In this document: piece after piece, positions 7,362 through 17,095 of the stretch | Layout: every line of letters begins with the position of its first letter | Position numbering within the stretch: the first letter of the stretch is position 1 | Assembly: GCF_000333955.1 (NCBI RefSeq) | Contig: NZ_CAPS01000060.1 | Coordinates: 1-64,000 of the forward strand | Source: Rhodococcus sp. AW25M09 | GTDB taxonomy: Bacteria; Actinomycetota; Actinomycetes; Mycobacteriales; Mycobacteriaceae | Direction: 5' to 3' | DNA length: 64,000 nt | Position numbers and translations under genes: made by a program | Notes under the pieces: model-generated | What the model saw: the letters and a program-made list of their open reading frames with translations, nothing else | What the model was told of the DNA's origin: nothing | The model's database searches: none

Positions 7362-10300
7362 TCATCGTGAGGCTCCGTTGGTGGGTGGTGGGGAGAGGTC
7401 GATGCGCATCTCGGCCAACACTTCCGGCTTGGCTTCGAGGCCCCGCTTGCGCAGCAGCGCTAGCATGTCCTCCTGACGCGGCTGCCCGAACGTCAACCGA
7501 TACAACGCCAGGTCGCTCTTCAGGCGTTCCAGCCGGGCGACGTCGACGCTGAGCGGGTAAGGCGACAGATGTCGCTCGATCTTCGCCGGGCCCGGATACA
7601 CCCAGTACGGCGCGAAATCTCCAAGAGCAGCCTGTTCGTCTTTGCCCAGCTCGTAGGCCGCGCGCCACGGGTTACTCGTCGCAAGCATGGCGGCACCGTG
7701 GCGGTGGGCTAGGTTACGCCGGACGGCATGTCCACCGAAGCGGTCGATGCGTCCCTCGCGCTGTTCGAAGTCGACAGGATTTGCGGGGGTATTCCAGTGA
7801 GTGATTGCCGAGCACCACCAATGAAAATCGATCCCTTCCTGCCCGACGCTGGTGCTTGCCAGCACGAAGGGCCAGAACGGGCTGTTGAACGACCGGCGTA
7901 CGTCGGGCTGGCGGACAATCTCGTCGGTGTTGCCTCCTCCGTAGCGCAGCGCGAAGCGACTCGTCATTCGAATCGGATCGTCGGGGTGGTCCGGGTCGAA
8001 TACCCGGTAGGTCGACGGTGTCAATGTCAGTGCAGTCGTGACGTTTTCCGCAATCCCCATCAATGAATCGTCGTCGAGCTCGGCTTGAGTCTCGCTGGCT
8101 ATGTGGTGGAGGTATTCATCCATGACCGCTTGCAGATTTCCTGCCGCGCAGTAGCGAAGCACTTTCTGCCAGTACGCGCCGCTTTCATGCAACTGCTCGA
8201 GCAGCACGATGGTGTCGGGTCGGTTGAACAAGGATCGAAAGCCGACCGCGACGGTGGCCGCGGCACTCCAGAGACCGGCTTCGGTCACTGTTGGGTGGTC
8301 GGCCGCAAGCCGGTGCAGCGCACGCCAAGCGATGTTGCCCGGACTGTGGGCAGCGAGGGTGGCTACGGTCGGCGCGACGGACGCCATCGTGACGTCGGAA
8401 CCCTCGCGTGCCAGTTCGAGGGCCTCGTCGACGTGTGTAGCCAGGCCTCGCTGTCCAGTCGCGTCATCGGTGTCGGCGGATGAATGTCTGCCGAGCGCTT
8501 CGATAATTCGGTTCCGACCACTTGGTCCGCCGTCCAGAAATGCCTGCGGCAGTGAGTTTTCGAAGGCAATCGCCGCGCGCGCCGCCTCCGCCACCGCGGA
8601 CACACCGTACTTGGTCGTTCCCGAACGTAACTCCCGCGTCAGGCCTGCCTCCAGGGCCGCTCTACCAACCGGTGCGCGGTTGAGCTGAGCTGCAGCAAGC
8701 GGGTCGGCGCGCCTCGCGAGTCCCGGCATCGGCCAGAACAACGCCAGAGTGGTCATCGACTCCGCCCGACCACCCGCAACGCTGTAGTTGAGAAGACTGC
8801 GCTGGCTGCGGCGTCCGGAGTGCTCTCCCTCTTCGCGCGTGGACTCCATAGATGCTGCCCGAGAGGCACGTTGGCTCAGCAGGCTCGCGATCGCCGTTGG
8901 CGTCGCCGACCACGAAGAGAACACCAGGCGCTTCGTAATCCCTTGCGCCCACGGCTCGGCGTACGGGCCGCTCGGCTCCAGGTACGGCAGCGATGGCGGC
9001 ATCCACAGCAGTTGCCACCAACCGTCATCGACTGTTTGCCGGGCGAGAGCGCGAAGCTTGCCGTTGCCCAGGTCGACCTCGCCGGTGCCCGATGCCGCGA
9101 TGGGGTCGAGCCGGGACAGTGCACGGACAGCGGGGCGGATGGACTCAGCATCGCCACCCTTGAGTCGCGTCTTGAGCTGCTCGGAGAGCTTGTACCCGTC
9201 GCAGAAATTGGCGAAGTAGGGCGTAGATTTCCAATATTCCAGGCTGACATCGCCTTTGACTAGGCTTGAAAGATGTTGTAGTGCCACATAATCGAGCAGA
9301 TCGGTAGCCGATAGATCATCCACGACTTCGATGTGTTCTGACAGCATTCCGCCGGCGACACCGAAGGGCCGTTCGCTGCGGCTCATCACCTGCAGCAGCG
9401 TCGCTCTCAGTCGGGCCGCGAGCTCGACGACGGAACGCCCCTGGGTCGCCGCTGTGCGGTAGTCGGCGAGATCGAGTCTGACATCTTTGGCGATGTCGGC
9501 GTCCAGAAAGATGATGGTGCGGAGGAAGTCTCGGTGGTGATCGTCGCCGGATTCCTCGGCATAAGTGAACGGCTTGTACGGCGTCGCGGAGAGCAGGAGT
9601 ACTCGCGTGTCGGGGTAGGAGAACAGTTGATCAGCAAGCTCTCCCTTAGGGCTGCTCGCGTCGAGTAGGTCGGGAAATCGCTGAAATTCATCGAGGATGA
9701 CGAGATCGGGACTCAAAACGCTGAGTCCGGCGCGGGCAAGCTCGCCGCGCATGTCGCTGATGAGTTGCCGTACCTCGTCGGCCATGTCGAGGGGGACGTC
9801 GCGCTTGCGGCCGATGCGCTCGAGCTGGTCAGTGAATCTGGCGATGAGGCCCTTGCGTTTACACGCAGCGAGGAATCTCTTGGAGATCTTGGGATCAGAT
9901 GGACCTTCGAGTGAGGACTCGAACCACTCGGTGTGACTCTCGAATTTTTCTCGTGACCCGATTTGGCCTCGCAGCAGAACCAACGCGGCATGGCGGTTCC
10001 ACCCCGTGAGGTCGATTACGTTGCCCAGCAACAGGAACACCAGCGCCCGCTCCTCTACCTGGCCGGACTGGTGGCCGGTGTGGAAAGAGGTACCCGGGGT
10101 GAACGAGACCAAGTTGACTTTCACACCTCCGGCGTCGAGGTCGGGTTGCAGCTCCCTGGTGTATTTGGCGAGGAGGCTCAGCCGGCTGGGTATGCCCTTG
10201 TGCCGGCCGCCGGTGACATCGAGACGTGAGAGGTTCTGCGCAGCGAGGTCGCTGTTGGAGCGCACGTAGACCACGTTTATCTGCTTGCGCCCCGGCTCGT

Positions 10301-10490
10301 CTTGCAGTTTCTCGATGGTCCGGGCGATGACGCCGCGGGCAACGAGGCTTTTGCCCAGACCTGTTTCGTCGGAGACGAGGAACCTCCTACGCGAACCAGA
10401 TCGGTCGAATTGTGTCATCACGTGCTCGACGGTGCGCTGCTGAAACCCCTTGAGCCCTGAAATGACCGGGCCAGCATCGAAAGTGATCAT
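7362..10490 (-). CDS. SF2 helicase/ATPase of the DUF6361-PLD operon
   Basis: A 1042-residue superfamily 2 helicase, last gene of a leftward operon. Walker A is in SDETGLGKSLVA near residue 40; the Walker B box is ILDEFQRFPDLL (DEFQ instead of DEAH) near 265, followed by LLLSATPYKPF (motif III). The C-terminal RecA-like domain ends with DFEQREGRIDRFGGH near 905, a clear motif VI. Between the two ATPase halves is a long insertion. It is likely a DNA translocase that works with the phospholipase D-type nuclease encoded immediately upstream, with which it shares an ATGA overlap at 10487-10490. It is related in design to the Snf2-like helicases of DISARM and Dpd restriction systems but no assignment to either is made. 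Confidence 0.85.
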   Translation of the reverse strand: MITFDAGPVISGLKGFQQRTVEHVMTQFDRSGSRRRFLVSDETGLGKSLVARGVIARTIEKLQDEPGRKQINVVYVRSNSDLAAQNLSRLDVTGGRHKGIPSRLSLLAKYTRELQPDLDAGGVKVNLVSFTPGTSFHTGHQSGQVEERALVFLLLGNVIDLTGWNRHAALVLLRGQIGSREKFESHTEWFESSLEGPSDPKISKRFLAACKRKGLIARFTDQLERIGRKRDVPLDMADEVRQLISDMRGELARAGLSVLSPDLVILDEFQRFPDLLDASSPKGELADQLFSYPDTRVLLLSATPYKPFTYAEESGDDHHRDFLRTIIFLDADIAKDVRLDLADYRTAATQGRSVVELAARLRATLLQVMSRSERPFGVAGGMLSEHIEVVDDLSATDLLDYVALQHLSSLVKGDVSLEYWKSTPYFANFCDGYKLSEQLKTRLKGGDAESIRPAVRALSRLDPIAASGTGEVDLGNGKLRALARQTVDDGWWQLLWMPPSLPYLEPSGPYAEPWAQGITKRLVFSSWSATPTAIASLLSQRASRAASMESTREEGEHSGRRSQRSLLNYSVAGGRAESMTTLALFWPMPGLARRADPLAAAQLNRAPVGRAALEAGLTRELRSGTTKYGVSAVAEAARAAIAFENSLPQAFLDGGPSGRNRIIEALGRHSSADTDDATGQRGLATHVDEALELAREGSDVTMASVAPTVATLAAHSPGNIAWRALHRLAADHPTVTEAGLWSAAATVAVGFRSLFNRPDTIVLLEQLHESGAYWQKVLRYCAAGNLQAVMDEYLHHIASETQAELDDDSLMGIAENVTTALTLTPSTYRVFDPDHPDDPIRMTSRFALRYGGGNTDEIVRQPDVRRSFNSPFWPFVLASTSVGQEGIDFHWWCSAITHWNTPANPVDFEQREGRIDRFGGHAVRRNLAHRHGAAMLATSNPWRAAYELGKDEQAALGDFAPYWVYPGPAKIERHLSPYPLSVDVARLERLKSDLALYRLTFGQPRQEDMLALLRKRGLEAKPEVLAEMRIDLSPPPTNGASR

Positions 10491-12271
10491 GGGGTGGCCT
10501 CCGGGGTGAGTTTCATTCGGCTGGCGGTGACGACATCCCAGAACGAGGCGAAGCCATCCGGCAGATTGGCGGCGCCGTTCTCTGTGGCCAGCATTCGTCG
10601 GACGAGGCGGTCGAGATCGTCGATCGACTCAGGCGAGCGAGCGAGGGCGCGGATCACGATCTCGAACACTTGAGGCGCCGGCGCGAGTCCGCCGCCGGAC
10701 CCGGCGGTCGCGTCACCGAGACCCATCATCGCCAAGGGGTGCGCCTGTCCGAGCCCGAGCAACAGCGCCAGGAAACGCAGGAATTTCTCCGGGGTGTCGA
10801 TCTGCGAGGCGAGGACCTCGTCGAGCCTGCACTCCGGGTCGCCCCGAAGCTCGGCCCGCACCACGCACGCTGCCTCGCGTCCGGCGTCGTCGGTGAGGCG
10901 CAACCGCAGGAACGGGCTGACCTCGATCAGCGGGACGCACTCGACAGTGCCGTGGTTGGTGCGGCCGTCCTCGACGGCGCAGGCCACACCGGGGTGCGCC
11001 AGCGGCTCTACTTGCGCGGTCATATCCGCGGGCACCGTAGCGCCGTCACGCGTCTCGAAGCGAAGCGAGTATGCGCCCTCGTACCGGCCGACCGAGACCA
11101 CCCACCTGCGCGATGCCAGCACGCGCAGCGCATTCTCGAGCTGCCACTGGGCCTCGGCATCGGGATCCGGAAGGGCACCGCCCACGGCGTCATACTGCTC
11201 GAGCATCCCAAGGAACGGCGAGCCTGGATCGAGCATGGTCCCAACCCCGAAGTTCTTTTTACCCGCGGTGAGCTGGACGAGAATCTCGACGTTGCGGTTC
11301 AGCGCGGCATCGGTCGCGTTGGCCGAGCCGAGAAACAGATGAGCTTGTTGGCCGCGCTCTACGACAACGAGTTTGGCGTGCAGATCGTTGAGCAGCGCAG
11401 CAGGCTTGTCGTCCTCGGTGGCGTCCCCGTCGTCCAGTCCGGCAACGGTGCTCACCACATAAGTGGCGTCCAGGCTGTGCACGGTCTCCGGTGCCAGTGA
11501 ATCGAGCGACGATGCGCGCGAGACCACGGTCGCGCTCTTCGTTCCGGCCGTCAGCTGACCAAGGCCGGCGTCGTTGAGGAATGGCGAGACCACCAGGTGG
11601 CGGTAGCCGGTGAAATCCGGGGCGGCTCGCTCGTTGGCGACACCGAAAACATGGAACGCAAGCTCGGTCACGCCCTCAGGCCGCTCCCATTCCAGGTAGC
11701 GGACGTCCTCGGCCAGCTGGTCGATGCGGGCCAGTCGGTCGGCGGGCACCGGTTGTCGGGTTCGACTTGGCAAAGACCTGATGAGGGCACTCAACGGCCG
11801 GTTGGCGGCGGTTGCCCGCGTTCCACGCGAGGCGTCAAGGGTGAGCGAGACATCCCAGGCATGGTCCTCGGTGAGGTTTCGGCTGAGCACGACCAAGCGG
11901 TACGCATCCGCCTCTTCATCAGCCGTGAATCGGATGAGCCACAGTTTGGGGTGAAAGAGGCCGCGAGGAGGGGCCGGCACCTCGTGAAGCATCGGCTCCA
12001 GAAACGCCGTCAGAGCGGTGTATTTCGATGGAGCGCGGAGGTAGCCCTCCTGGGCAAAGACGTCCACGCGATCTGCGCAGGAGCGGACCGCCTCGAGAAC
12101 ACTCACTGGGTCGGTTGTGCTGCGGACCGCGAAGCTCGCGAAAGCCAGTGGAGGCACGAGCGCTGCGGTCAGGTCGAGGGTGAACGTGGTGCCCACCGCC
12201 GCATTCAGGCGATAGCCCGCAGGCGGGCGCAGCTGGTCGATCAGTGTCCTGCGGCTGTCAGGCGCCAGCAT
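10487..12271 (-). CDS. Phospholipase D-like (HKD) nuclease
   Basis: A 594-residue protein with two PLD-type half-sites: FHPKLWLIRF near residue 105 with a following SRNLTEDHAWD, and LHAKLVVVERG near 295 with FLGSANATDAALN. The HxK plus Ser/Asn arrangement is that of the HKD superfamily, which includes nucleases such as DrmC of DISARM and DpdK. The C-terminal 250 residues are unassigned. An ATG at 12271-12269 is chosen; it overlaps the end of the DUF6361 gene by 14 bp, and the longer in-frame extension upstream is Arg/Ala-rich shadow sequence of that gene. The next gene overlaps by ATGA, so DUF6361, PLD and helicase are translated as one coupled unit. Probable role: DNA cleavage or processing guided by the helicase. 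Confidence 0.83.
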   Translation of the reverse strand: MLAPDSRRTLIDQLRPPAGYRLNAAVGTTFTLDLTAALVPPLAFASFAVRSTTDPVSVLEAVRSCADRVDVFAQEGYLRAPSKYTALTAFLEPMLHEVPAPPRGLFHPKLWLIRFTADEEADAYRLVVLSRNLTEDHAWDVSLTLDASRGTRATAANRPLSALIRSLPSRTRQPVPADRLARIDQLAEDVRYLEWERPEGVTELAFHVFGVANERAAPDFTGYRHLVVSPFLNDAGLGQLTAGTKSATVVSRASSLDSLAPETVHSLDATYVVSTVAGLDDGDATEDDKPAALLNDLHAKLVVVERGQQAHLFLGSANATDAALNRNVEILVQLTAGKKNFGVGTMLDPGSPFLGMLEQYDAVGGALPDPDAEAQWQLENALRVLASRRWVVSVGRYEGAYSLRFETRDGATVPADMTAQVEPLAHPGVACAVEDGRTNHGTVECVPLIEVSPFLRLRLTDDAGREAACVVRAELRGDPECRLDEVLASQIDTPEKFLRFLALLLGLGQAHPLAMMGLGDATAGSGGGLAPAPQVFEIVIRALARSPESIDDLDRLVRRMLATENGAANLPDGFASFWDVVTASRMKLTPEATP

Positions 12272-13472
12272 CGGCAATTCCCTCTCTGATATCGGTAACG
12301 ATGCGCCGGACCTGAGGCCAGCGGTAGACCAGCATCGACGTGCCCGAGGCCCCGGACCAGGTGCGCAGCAACCGATCGTTGACCAAGCGAGACTGGGCGC
12401 CCTTCTGGCGGCGCTCTCGCATCTCCACCAGCGAGCGGATGTCCTTGTCGTCGGCGGCCGTGGCTCCCCGGCCGGCAAGGACAGCGTCGATCCACCCGTC
12501 CACGAAAGCGCGAGTGTGCAGCCCGATACGTGGGTTGGTGGTGCGCACCAGATCCCACATCTCTTGGCGGTCCCACGCGCGGAGCGGTTCACCGTCGGCC
12601 TGGATGCTCTCGACCCAGTCGCTCAGACGTTCCCGATAGCACTGAACGGGCTGCGATTGGGTGGTGAGGCCAGCAGCTTCGTAGCGCTCGGCGATGAGCA
12701 GGTTGTACAGAAGGGCAGAGCCCTGCATCACGAGGCTGAAGTGTCGACTGTGCTGCAGAAGCGAGGCGGGCGGCCCGTCGGCGGAGAGGCACGAAGGGTC
12801 GACCCAAGGTGGGGTGTCACCGTCGTCCAGCGGGGTGTCGTCGACGAGCAGGTGGGCGAGCATCGTGCCCGCGGCGGACTCCAGGATGCGCTCCCGTAGC
12901 CACACAGCTTCCTCGGGCAACAGGTCCATGCCGCCTTCGACGCCGGCGGGGAATCCTTCCGGCGCGGCGGGAAGCGTTGGGTGCCAGTCTTGTGTTCTGC
13001 GAGCGGCAAGTTCGTCGTCCGCTCCCACGGCTGGCCCGAGTGCGCCGAGCATCCCCGGTTGGACATCGCGGGTGAGAATGCCAAAGCGGCCTAGCGCTGC
13101 CCAGTAAATTGCGGACGGCAACGTCTTGACGCTGGGGCCGGCGACGCGCCCTATAAGGCCCTGGCCCGCACCTATACCCGCGTCCTTGAGTGCGCCGATG
13201 AGCTTTCGTTCCTGGTTGTCGGTCCAGGTCGTGAGTTTCGTGCCGCTGCGAGTCTTGGCACCCTGTGTGAAAAGCCATGGGATGAAAAGAAAGTAACGCG
13301 CCCGGGTGTGAATGGTCGAGGTGCCGGGAAAGAGTCCGTCGGCAAACGCGTCGCGGATCTGGCCGATGCCGAGCTCGTCGCGGCTCTCTGATTGGGTGTA
13401 CAACGCGATGAGCTCACGAACGCGGCGCTGCTCATCGGCTGATGTGTCGAGCCAGGACAGTGTTGACGGCAT
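12258..13472 (-). CDS. DUF6361 family protein
   Basis: A 404-residue protein recognised as DUF6361 from its N-terminus: SWLDTSADEQRRVRELIALY, a short region naming a low-copy start site (LGIGQIRDAFADGLFPGTSTIHTRA) and RYFLFIPWLF. No catalytic motif is evident. Proteins of this family are, as recalled, found next to PLD-type proteins and helicases, as here, which suggests a conserved three-gene module. It is the first gene of the leftward operon; its ATG at 13472 is preceded by a GGGGAA sequence. A long divergent intergenic region (13473-13915) separates it from the Snf2 helicase gene. A target-recognition or regulatory role is possible but is inference. Confidence 0.8.
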   Translation of the reverse strand: MPSTLSWLDTSADEQRRVRELIALYTQSESRDELGIGQIRDAFADGLFPGTSTIHTRARYFLFIPWLFTQGAKTRSGTKLTTWTDNQERKLIGALKDAGIGAGQGLIGRVAGPSVKTLPSAIYWAALGRFGILTRDVQPGMLGALGPAVGADDELAARRTQDWHPTLPAAPEGFPAGVEGGMDLLPEEAVWLRERILESAAGTMLAHLLVDDTPLDDGDTPPWVDPSCLSADGPPASLLQHSRHFSLVMQGSALLYNLLIAERYEAAGLTTQSQPVQCYRERLSDWVESIQADGEPLRAWDRQEMWDLVRTTNPRIGLHTRAFVDGWIDAVLAGRGATAADDKDIRSLVEMRERRQKGAQSRLVNDRLLRTWSGASGTSMLVYRWPQVRRIVTDIREGIADAGA

Positions 13473-13915
13473 GGTCGGTTCCCCAAAGGTTGCTTTCCCA
13501 AAGATACGAACCCTTAGAGTAGAGGCCGTGCGGCTGTTCAGAGATCAATTCGTATCCACACGCTCTGAAACTGCCTTGACCTCGTCCGTCCTCGAGTTCA
13601 AGCGGGTATTTGCTCCGAAGGGGAAGAAAGTCCTTGTAGCGCAACGAAGTACGCTGGTATCGAGATTCGGCACGAAGGGCCGGGAACCCGGTGCAGGTCG
13701 CCCTCGCCGACGGTCTCCCCTGGAGGCCTCCGACCGTCTATTGCGGGACACGGCCAGTGAAACTGACCGATCACTGGATCGTGTACTACCGTCGGCGCTG
13801 CACCTCGGCACCCGCCGAGGTGCAGGTTCTGGTCATGCATTGAGCCCGGACGCACAGGTCGAGTCTGCGAACACCGCTGGCCGGAACTTGCCCTACTCGG
13901 AGGGACGTGGCTCGA
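13473..13915. other. Divergent intergenic region between the two operons
   Basis: About 440 bp separate the divergent starts at 13472 and 13916. It should hold both operon promoters. No convincing gene was found; a rightward open frame through it has no ribosome site and becomes Arg/Pro-rich. The main structure is the hairpin at 13798-13825. A GGAGGG ribosome site for the Snf2 helicase is at 13899-13904. Confidence 0.6.
13798..13825. terminator. Perfect 12-bp hairpin in divergent promoter region
   Basis: CTGCACCTCGGC at 13798-13809 and GCCGAGGTGCAG at 13814-13825 form a perfect 12-bp stem with a 4-base loop (ACCC). It lies about 90 bp before the Snf2 helicase start, inside what should be its leader. 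It could be a transcription attenuator for the Snf2/Mod/Res operon, the terminator of a small or lost transcript, or an operator. Tight stem and loop favour an RNA hairpin. Confidence 0.5.
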
Positions 13916-16900
13916 ATGGCGCTAGATGACTCCCGGCCCATCGTCGAACGTCTACGACAGCACCTGGCTGATGCCAGGGCACTCGACGCGCTGTCGGACT
14001 CATTCTCCATCTTTGTTTTTGACGCGCTCCGAAAGGAGTTGAAAGACGTCCCGACAAGGTTGCTTCTTCGCAACGGGTCACTGGACGAGTTCCCGCTGAA
14101 TGGGCTGGACGAGGAACACGTCCTCCGCGCCCGACTGGAGCAACAACGTATTGCCCGTGAGTTCTTGATTTGGGCTGAGGAAAAGCTTCAGGTCCGATCC
14201 CTCAAACGTCGTAGCCGGGACTCCTGGACCGTGGTGGACGGGCCTGAACCGTATGCGGTTCTTGGTGCAGGTTTCGAAGCGGAGAGTCTCGGTCTCGTTG
14301 CGTCTTCCTCTCTCCTCTTCCCCCGCGAGATCCACGACGCCGGCCAAACTTCAGAGCTGGCTCTGAACTTCGAACGGGTTTGGAACGACCCTGCCGCCTC
14401 TAGGCACTCGCAAGAAGACTTTCTGGAGGCCGCTCGTGTGCTTGCGCGCGACAATGCGCCAGAGTCTGTTTACCTGCGGATCCTGACGTCATTGTTCTCG
14501 GACTTCGTCGATGAAGCAGGAAAGATCGCTCAGGATCGAGGCCGAACAGGCTTCTTCGAAACAGCGGTGTGGTCGAAGCTGTACAAGTTCCAGCGTGATG
14601 GGGTTCTGGGCGCGATCGACAAGCTGGACCGCCACAACGGTTGCATCATTGCTGACAGCGTCGGTCTCGGTAAGACGTTCGAAGCGCTCGCAGTCATCAA
14701 GTACTACGAACTGCGCAACGACCGGGTCCTCGTCCTTGCACCAAAGAGGCTCCGGGAAAACTGGACGCTGTACCGAGCCAACGATGCTCGAAATCCGCTC
14801 GTTGCGGACCGGTTGAACTACGACGTCCTGAACCACACAGACCTCAGCCGTGAGACAGGCACCTCAGGGGATATCGACCTGGCGCACGTCAACTGGGGCA
14901 ACTACGACCTCGTTGTGATCGACGAGTCCCACAACTTCCGAAACAACCCCCAGGTGAAGGACCGCACCACTAGGTACGAGCGCCTCATGAGCGCAGTGTT
15001 CGTGGCGGGTGTGAAGACCAAGGTCCTGATGTTGAGCGCGACTCCCGTCAATACGCGTCTGGCCGACCTGAAGAACCAGGTGCTCTTCGCAACGGAGGGC
15101 GACGATAGCGCCCTGGCGAACAGTGGGATCAGGAGCATCGAGAGCACCCTCCGCAAGGCTCAAGGGAGGTTCACCATGTGGCAGAACCAGCCCGACGGTC
15201 AGCGCACGACCGATGGGCTGCTCGGCGCGCTTGGCATGGACTACATCCGCCTTCTCGACCTCATCACGATTGCGCGATCGCGAAAACATATCGAGAAGTA
15301 CTACGGGACCGCGGACGTGGGCCGTTTCCCGGAACGGGTGCCACCAGTCAACCTCTCTCCACCGATCGACTCGACAGGTCAGTTGATGCCGTTGGCTGAC
15401 CTCAACGCGGCCATCCTGATGCTCAATCTCGCCGCCTACAAACCCACGTCGTACGTCCTCGAGAAGGCGAAAAAGAAGTACGCTGACCTGTACGACCAGA
15501 GCTTGCGCACGGGTGGGTCTCGGGTCTGGCGTCAGACCGACCGCGAGGACAACATCGTTCATCTGATGCGGATAGGACTTCTCAAGCGACTGGAGTCGTC
15601 CGTCCACTCATTGTCGCTGACGGTCGCCAAGATCCTTGGGAAGGTCGAAGCGGCTATCGACCGCATCGATGTCTTCGCGGCTCGTGGCGACGCAGGTCTT
15701 TCGATCAACAGCTTCGACGAACTGTCCGAGATCGATATGGAAGACCAGGAGCTGGAAGACGTCGTCGGCGGGAAGGTTCGGGTGTTTCTCGCCGACGTCG
15801 ACCGGGTCAGATGGCGGCAAGATTTGGTGGAAGATCGAGACACATTGCGCGAAGTCCTCGCCGAGGTCTCGGCTGTGGATGTGAGCCGCGACGCGAAGCT
15901 CGCCGAGCTCAAGGGACTTTTGCTCGAGAAGGCCAAGAACCCCACGAACGGCGACAACCGCAAGTCGCTGATTTTTACGGCCTACTCCGACACCGCTGAA
16001 TACTTGTACGCCAATGTCGCCGAGTGGGCTGTTGCTGATCTGGGGCTGCACGTAGCCCTCATTACGGGCGATTCCACAAGGACTACAGCGCCATTGGCGC
16101 GACACGGCATGCACGAGGTGCTGGCGGCCTTCGCTCCTCGTGCGAAGAATGGAGATCCCGACGGACCCCAGATCGAAGTAGTAATCGCGACTGACACCAT
16201 CTCGGAGGGGCAGAACCTTCAAGATTGCGACACAGTCGTTAACTACGACATCCATTGGAACCCGGTTCGAATCGTGCAGCGGTTCGGACGTGTCGATCGA
16301 CTGGGAACGACGAATGCCACTGTTCATCTGGTGAATTTTTGGCCGAACATCGACCTTGAGTCGTACATCAACCTGGAGAAGCGAGTCTCGAGCCGCATGT
16401 CGCTGCTCGACGTGTCCGCGACTGGGGAGGAGAACGTGCTGGACTCCGGTGACGCTGGGGCGATGAACGATCTCGATTACCGACGCCGGCAGCTCGAGCA
16501 AATGCGCGTTGCCGCGCCCACGATGGAAGACCTCGCGGGCGGGTTGAGCATCACCGACCTCACTCTCTCCGACTTCCGCATGGACGCTGCCGCAAGGCCT
16601 GCAACGGAGTTGGCGGAGATCGAGCACTGGCCGCTTGCCCTATTCGCAGTCAGCAGGTTCGACAGCGCCCTGGCCGACGACGGACTCGCGCCCGGTACGA
16701 TTTTCCTGCTCAGGGCCCGAGAGGAATCTTCTGGAGTGCCAGCGGACTACCCGCTCGCGCCCAACTTGCTCGCCTACGTCACCGATGACGGGGTAATTGC
16801 GCACGCCATCGAACAGCCGAAGCTTGCACTTGATGTCTTGCGCCACCACGCGCTCGCCCAGACCGAGCCGGATGCTGACGCGCTTGCCGACTTCAACACG

Positions 16901-17095
16901 GCGACTCGGGAAGGTCGAGACTTGAGTCATTATCGCGAGCTGCTCGACGTTGCCGTGCGAGCGGTCAACGGCAAGGCCAAGGAAAGTGCCGTTGCGTCCC
17001 TATTCTCCGCCGGCGCATCGTCATACGGCGATGAGGCACAGGCAAGTGGATTGGCCGCGGTCGATCTCGTAGCGTGGATAGTACTCGTGCCATGA
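13916..17095 (+). CDS. Snf2-type helicase of a type III restriction-like operon
   Basis: A helicase of about 1059 residues. It has Walker A in IIADSVGLGKTFEAL (about residue 245), a DESH box in LVVIDESHNFRNN (about 335), motif III MLSATPVNTR (about 375), and a C-terminal RecA-like domain with VVIATDTISEGQNLQ and RIVQRFGRVDRLG (about 790, motifs V and VI). This is the Snf2/RapA-like class of DNA translocase. It opens a rightward operon with DUF4391, Mod and Res, and ends in an ATGA overlap with the DUF4391 gene. The ATG at 13916 lies 11 bases after GGAGGG; an in-frame GTG at 13907 is only 2 bases away and so less likely. Possible role: remodelling DNA or clearing bound proteins for the modification-restriction complex. 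Confidence 0.86.
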   Translation: MALDDSRPIVERLRQHLADARALDALSDSFSIFVFDALRKELKDVPTRLLLRNGSLDEFPLNGLDEEHVLRARLEQQRIAREFLIWAEEKLQVRSLKRRSRDSWTVVDGPEPYAVLGAGFEAESLGLVASSSLLFPREIHDAGQTSELALNFERVWNDPAASRHSQEDFLEAARVLARDNAPESVYLRILTSLFSDFVDEAGKIAQDRGRTGFFETAVWSKLYKFQRDGVLGAIDKLDRHNGCIIADSVGLGKTFEALAVIKYYELRNDRVLVLAPKRLRENWTLYRANDARNPLVADRLNYDVLNHTDLSRETGTSGDIDLAHVNWGNYDLVVIDESHNFRNNPQVKDRTTRYERLMSAVFVAGVKTKVLMLSATPVNTRLADLKNQVLFATEGDDSALANSGIRSIESTLRKAQGRFTMWQNQPDGQRTTDGLLGALGMDYIRLLDLITIARSRKHIEKYYGTADVGRFPERVPPVNLSPPIDSTGQLMPLADLNAAILMLNLAAYKPTSYVLEKAKKKYADLYDQSLRTGGSRVWRQTDREDNIVHLMRIGLLKRLESSVHSLSLTVAKILGKVEAAIDRIDVFAARGDAGLSINSFDELSEIDMEDQELEDVVGGKVRVFLADVDRVRWRQDLVEDRDTLREVLAEVSAVDVSRDAKLAELKGLLLEKAKNPTNGDNRKSLIFTAYSDTAEYLYANVAEWAVADLGLHVALITGDSTRTTAPLARHGMHEVLAAFAPRAKNGDPDGPQIEVVIATDTISEGQNLQDCDTVVNYDIHWNPVRIVQRFGRVDRLGTTNATVHLVNFWPNIDLESYINLEKRVSSRMSLLDVSATGEENVLDSGDAGAMNDLDYRRRQLEQMRVAAPTMEDLAGGLSITDLTLSDFRMDAAARPATELAEIEHWPLALFAVSRFDSALADDGLAPGTIFLLRAREESSGVPADYPLAPNLLAYVTDDGVIAHAIEQPKLALDVLRHHALAQTEPDADALADFNTATREGRDLSHYRELLDVAVRAVNGKAKESAVASLFSAGASSYGDEAQASGLAAVDLVAWIVLVP

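Noticed and set aside
12272-12592. N-terminal extension of the PLD protein
   Set aside because: The bases are the coding sequence of DUF6361 in another frame, and the extension is Arg/Ala/Cys-rich shadow.
13312-13929. Possible gene in the divergent region
   Set aside because: No ribosome site, it begins inside the DUF6361 gene on the other strand, and its end is low-complexity Arg/Pro/Ser.
15608-16627. Reverse open frame over the Snf2 helicase
   Set aside because: Antisense shadow; forward frame carries motifs V and VI in the same bases.
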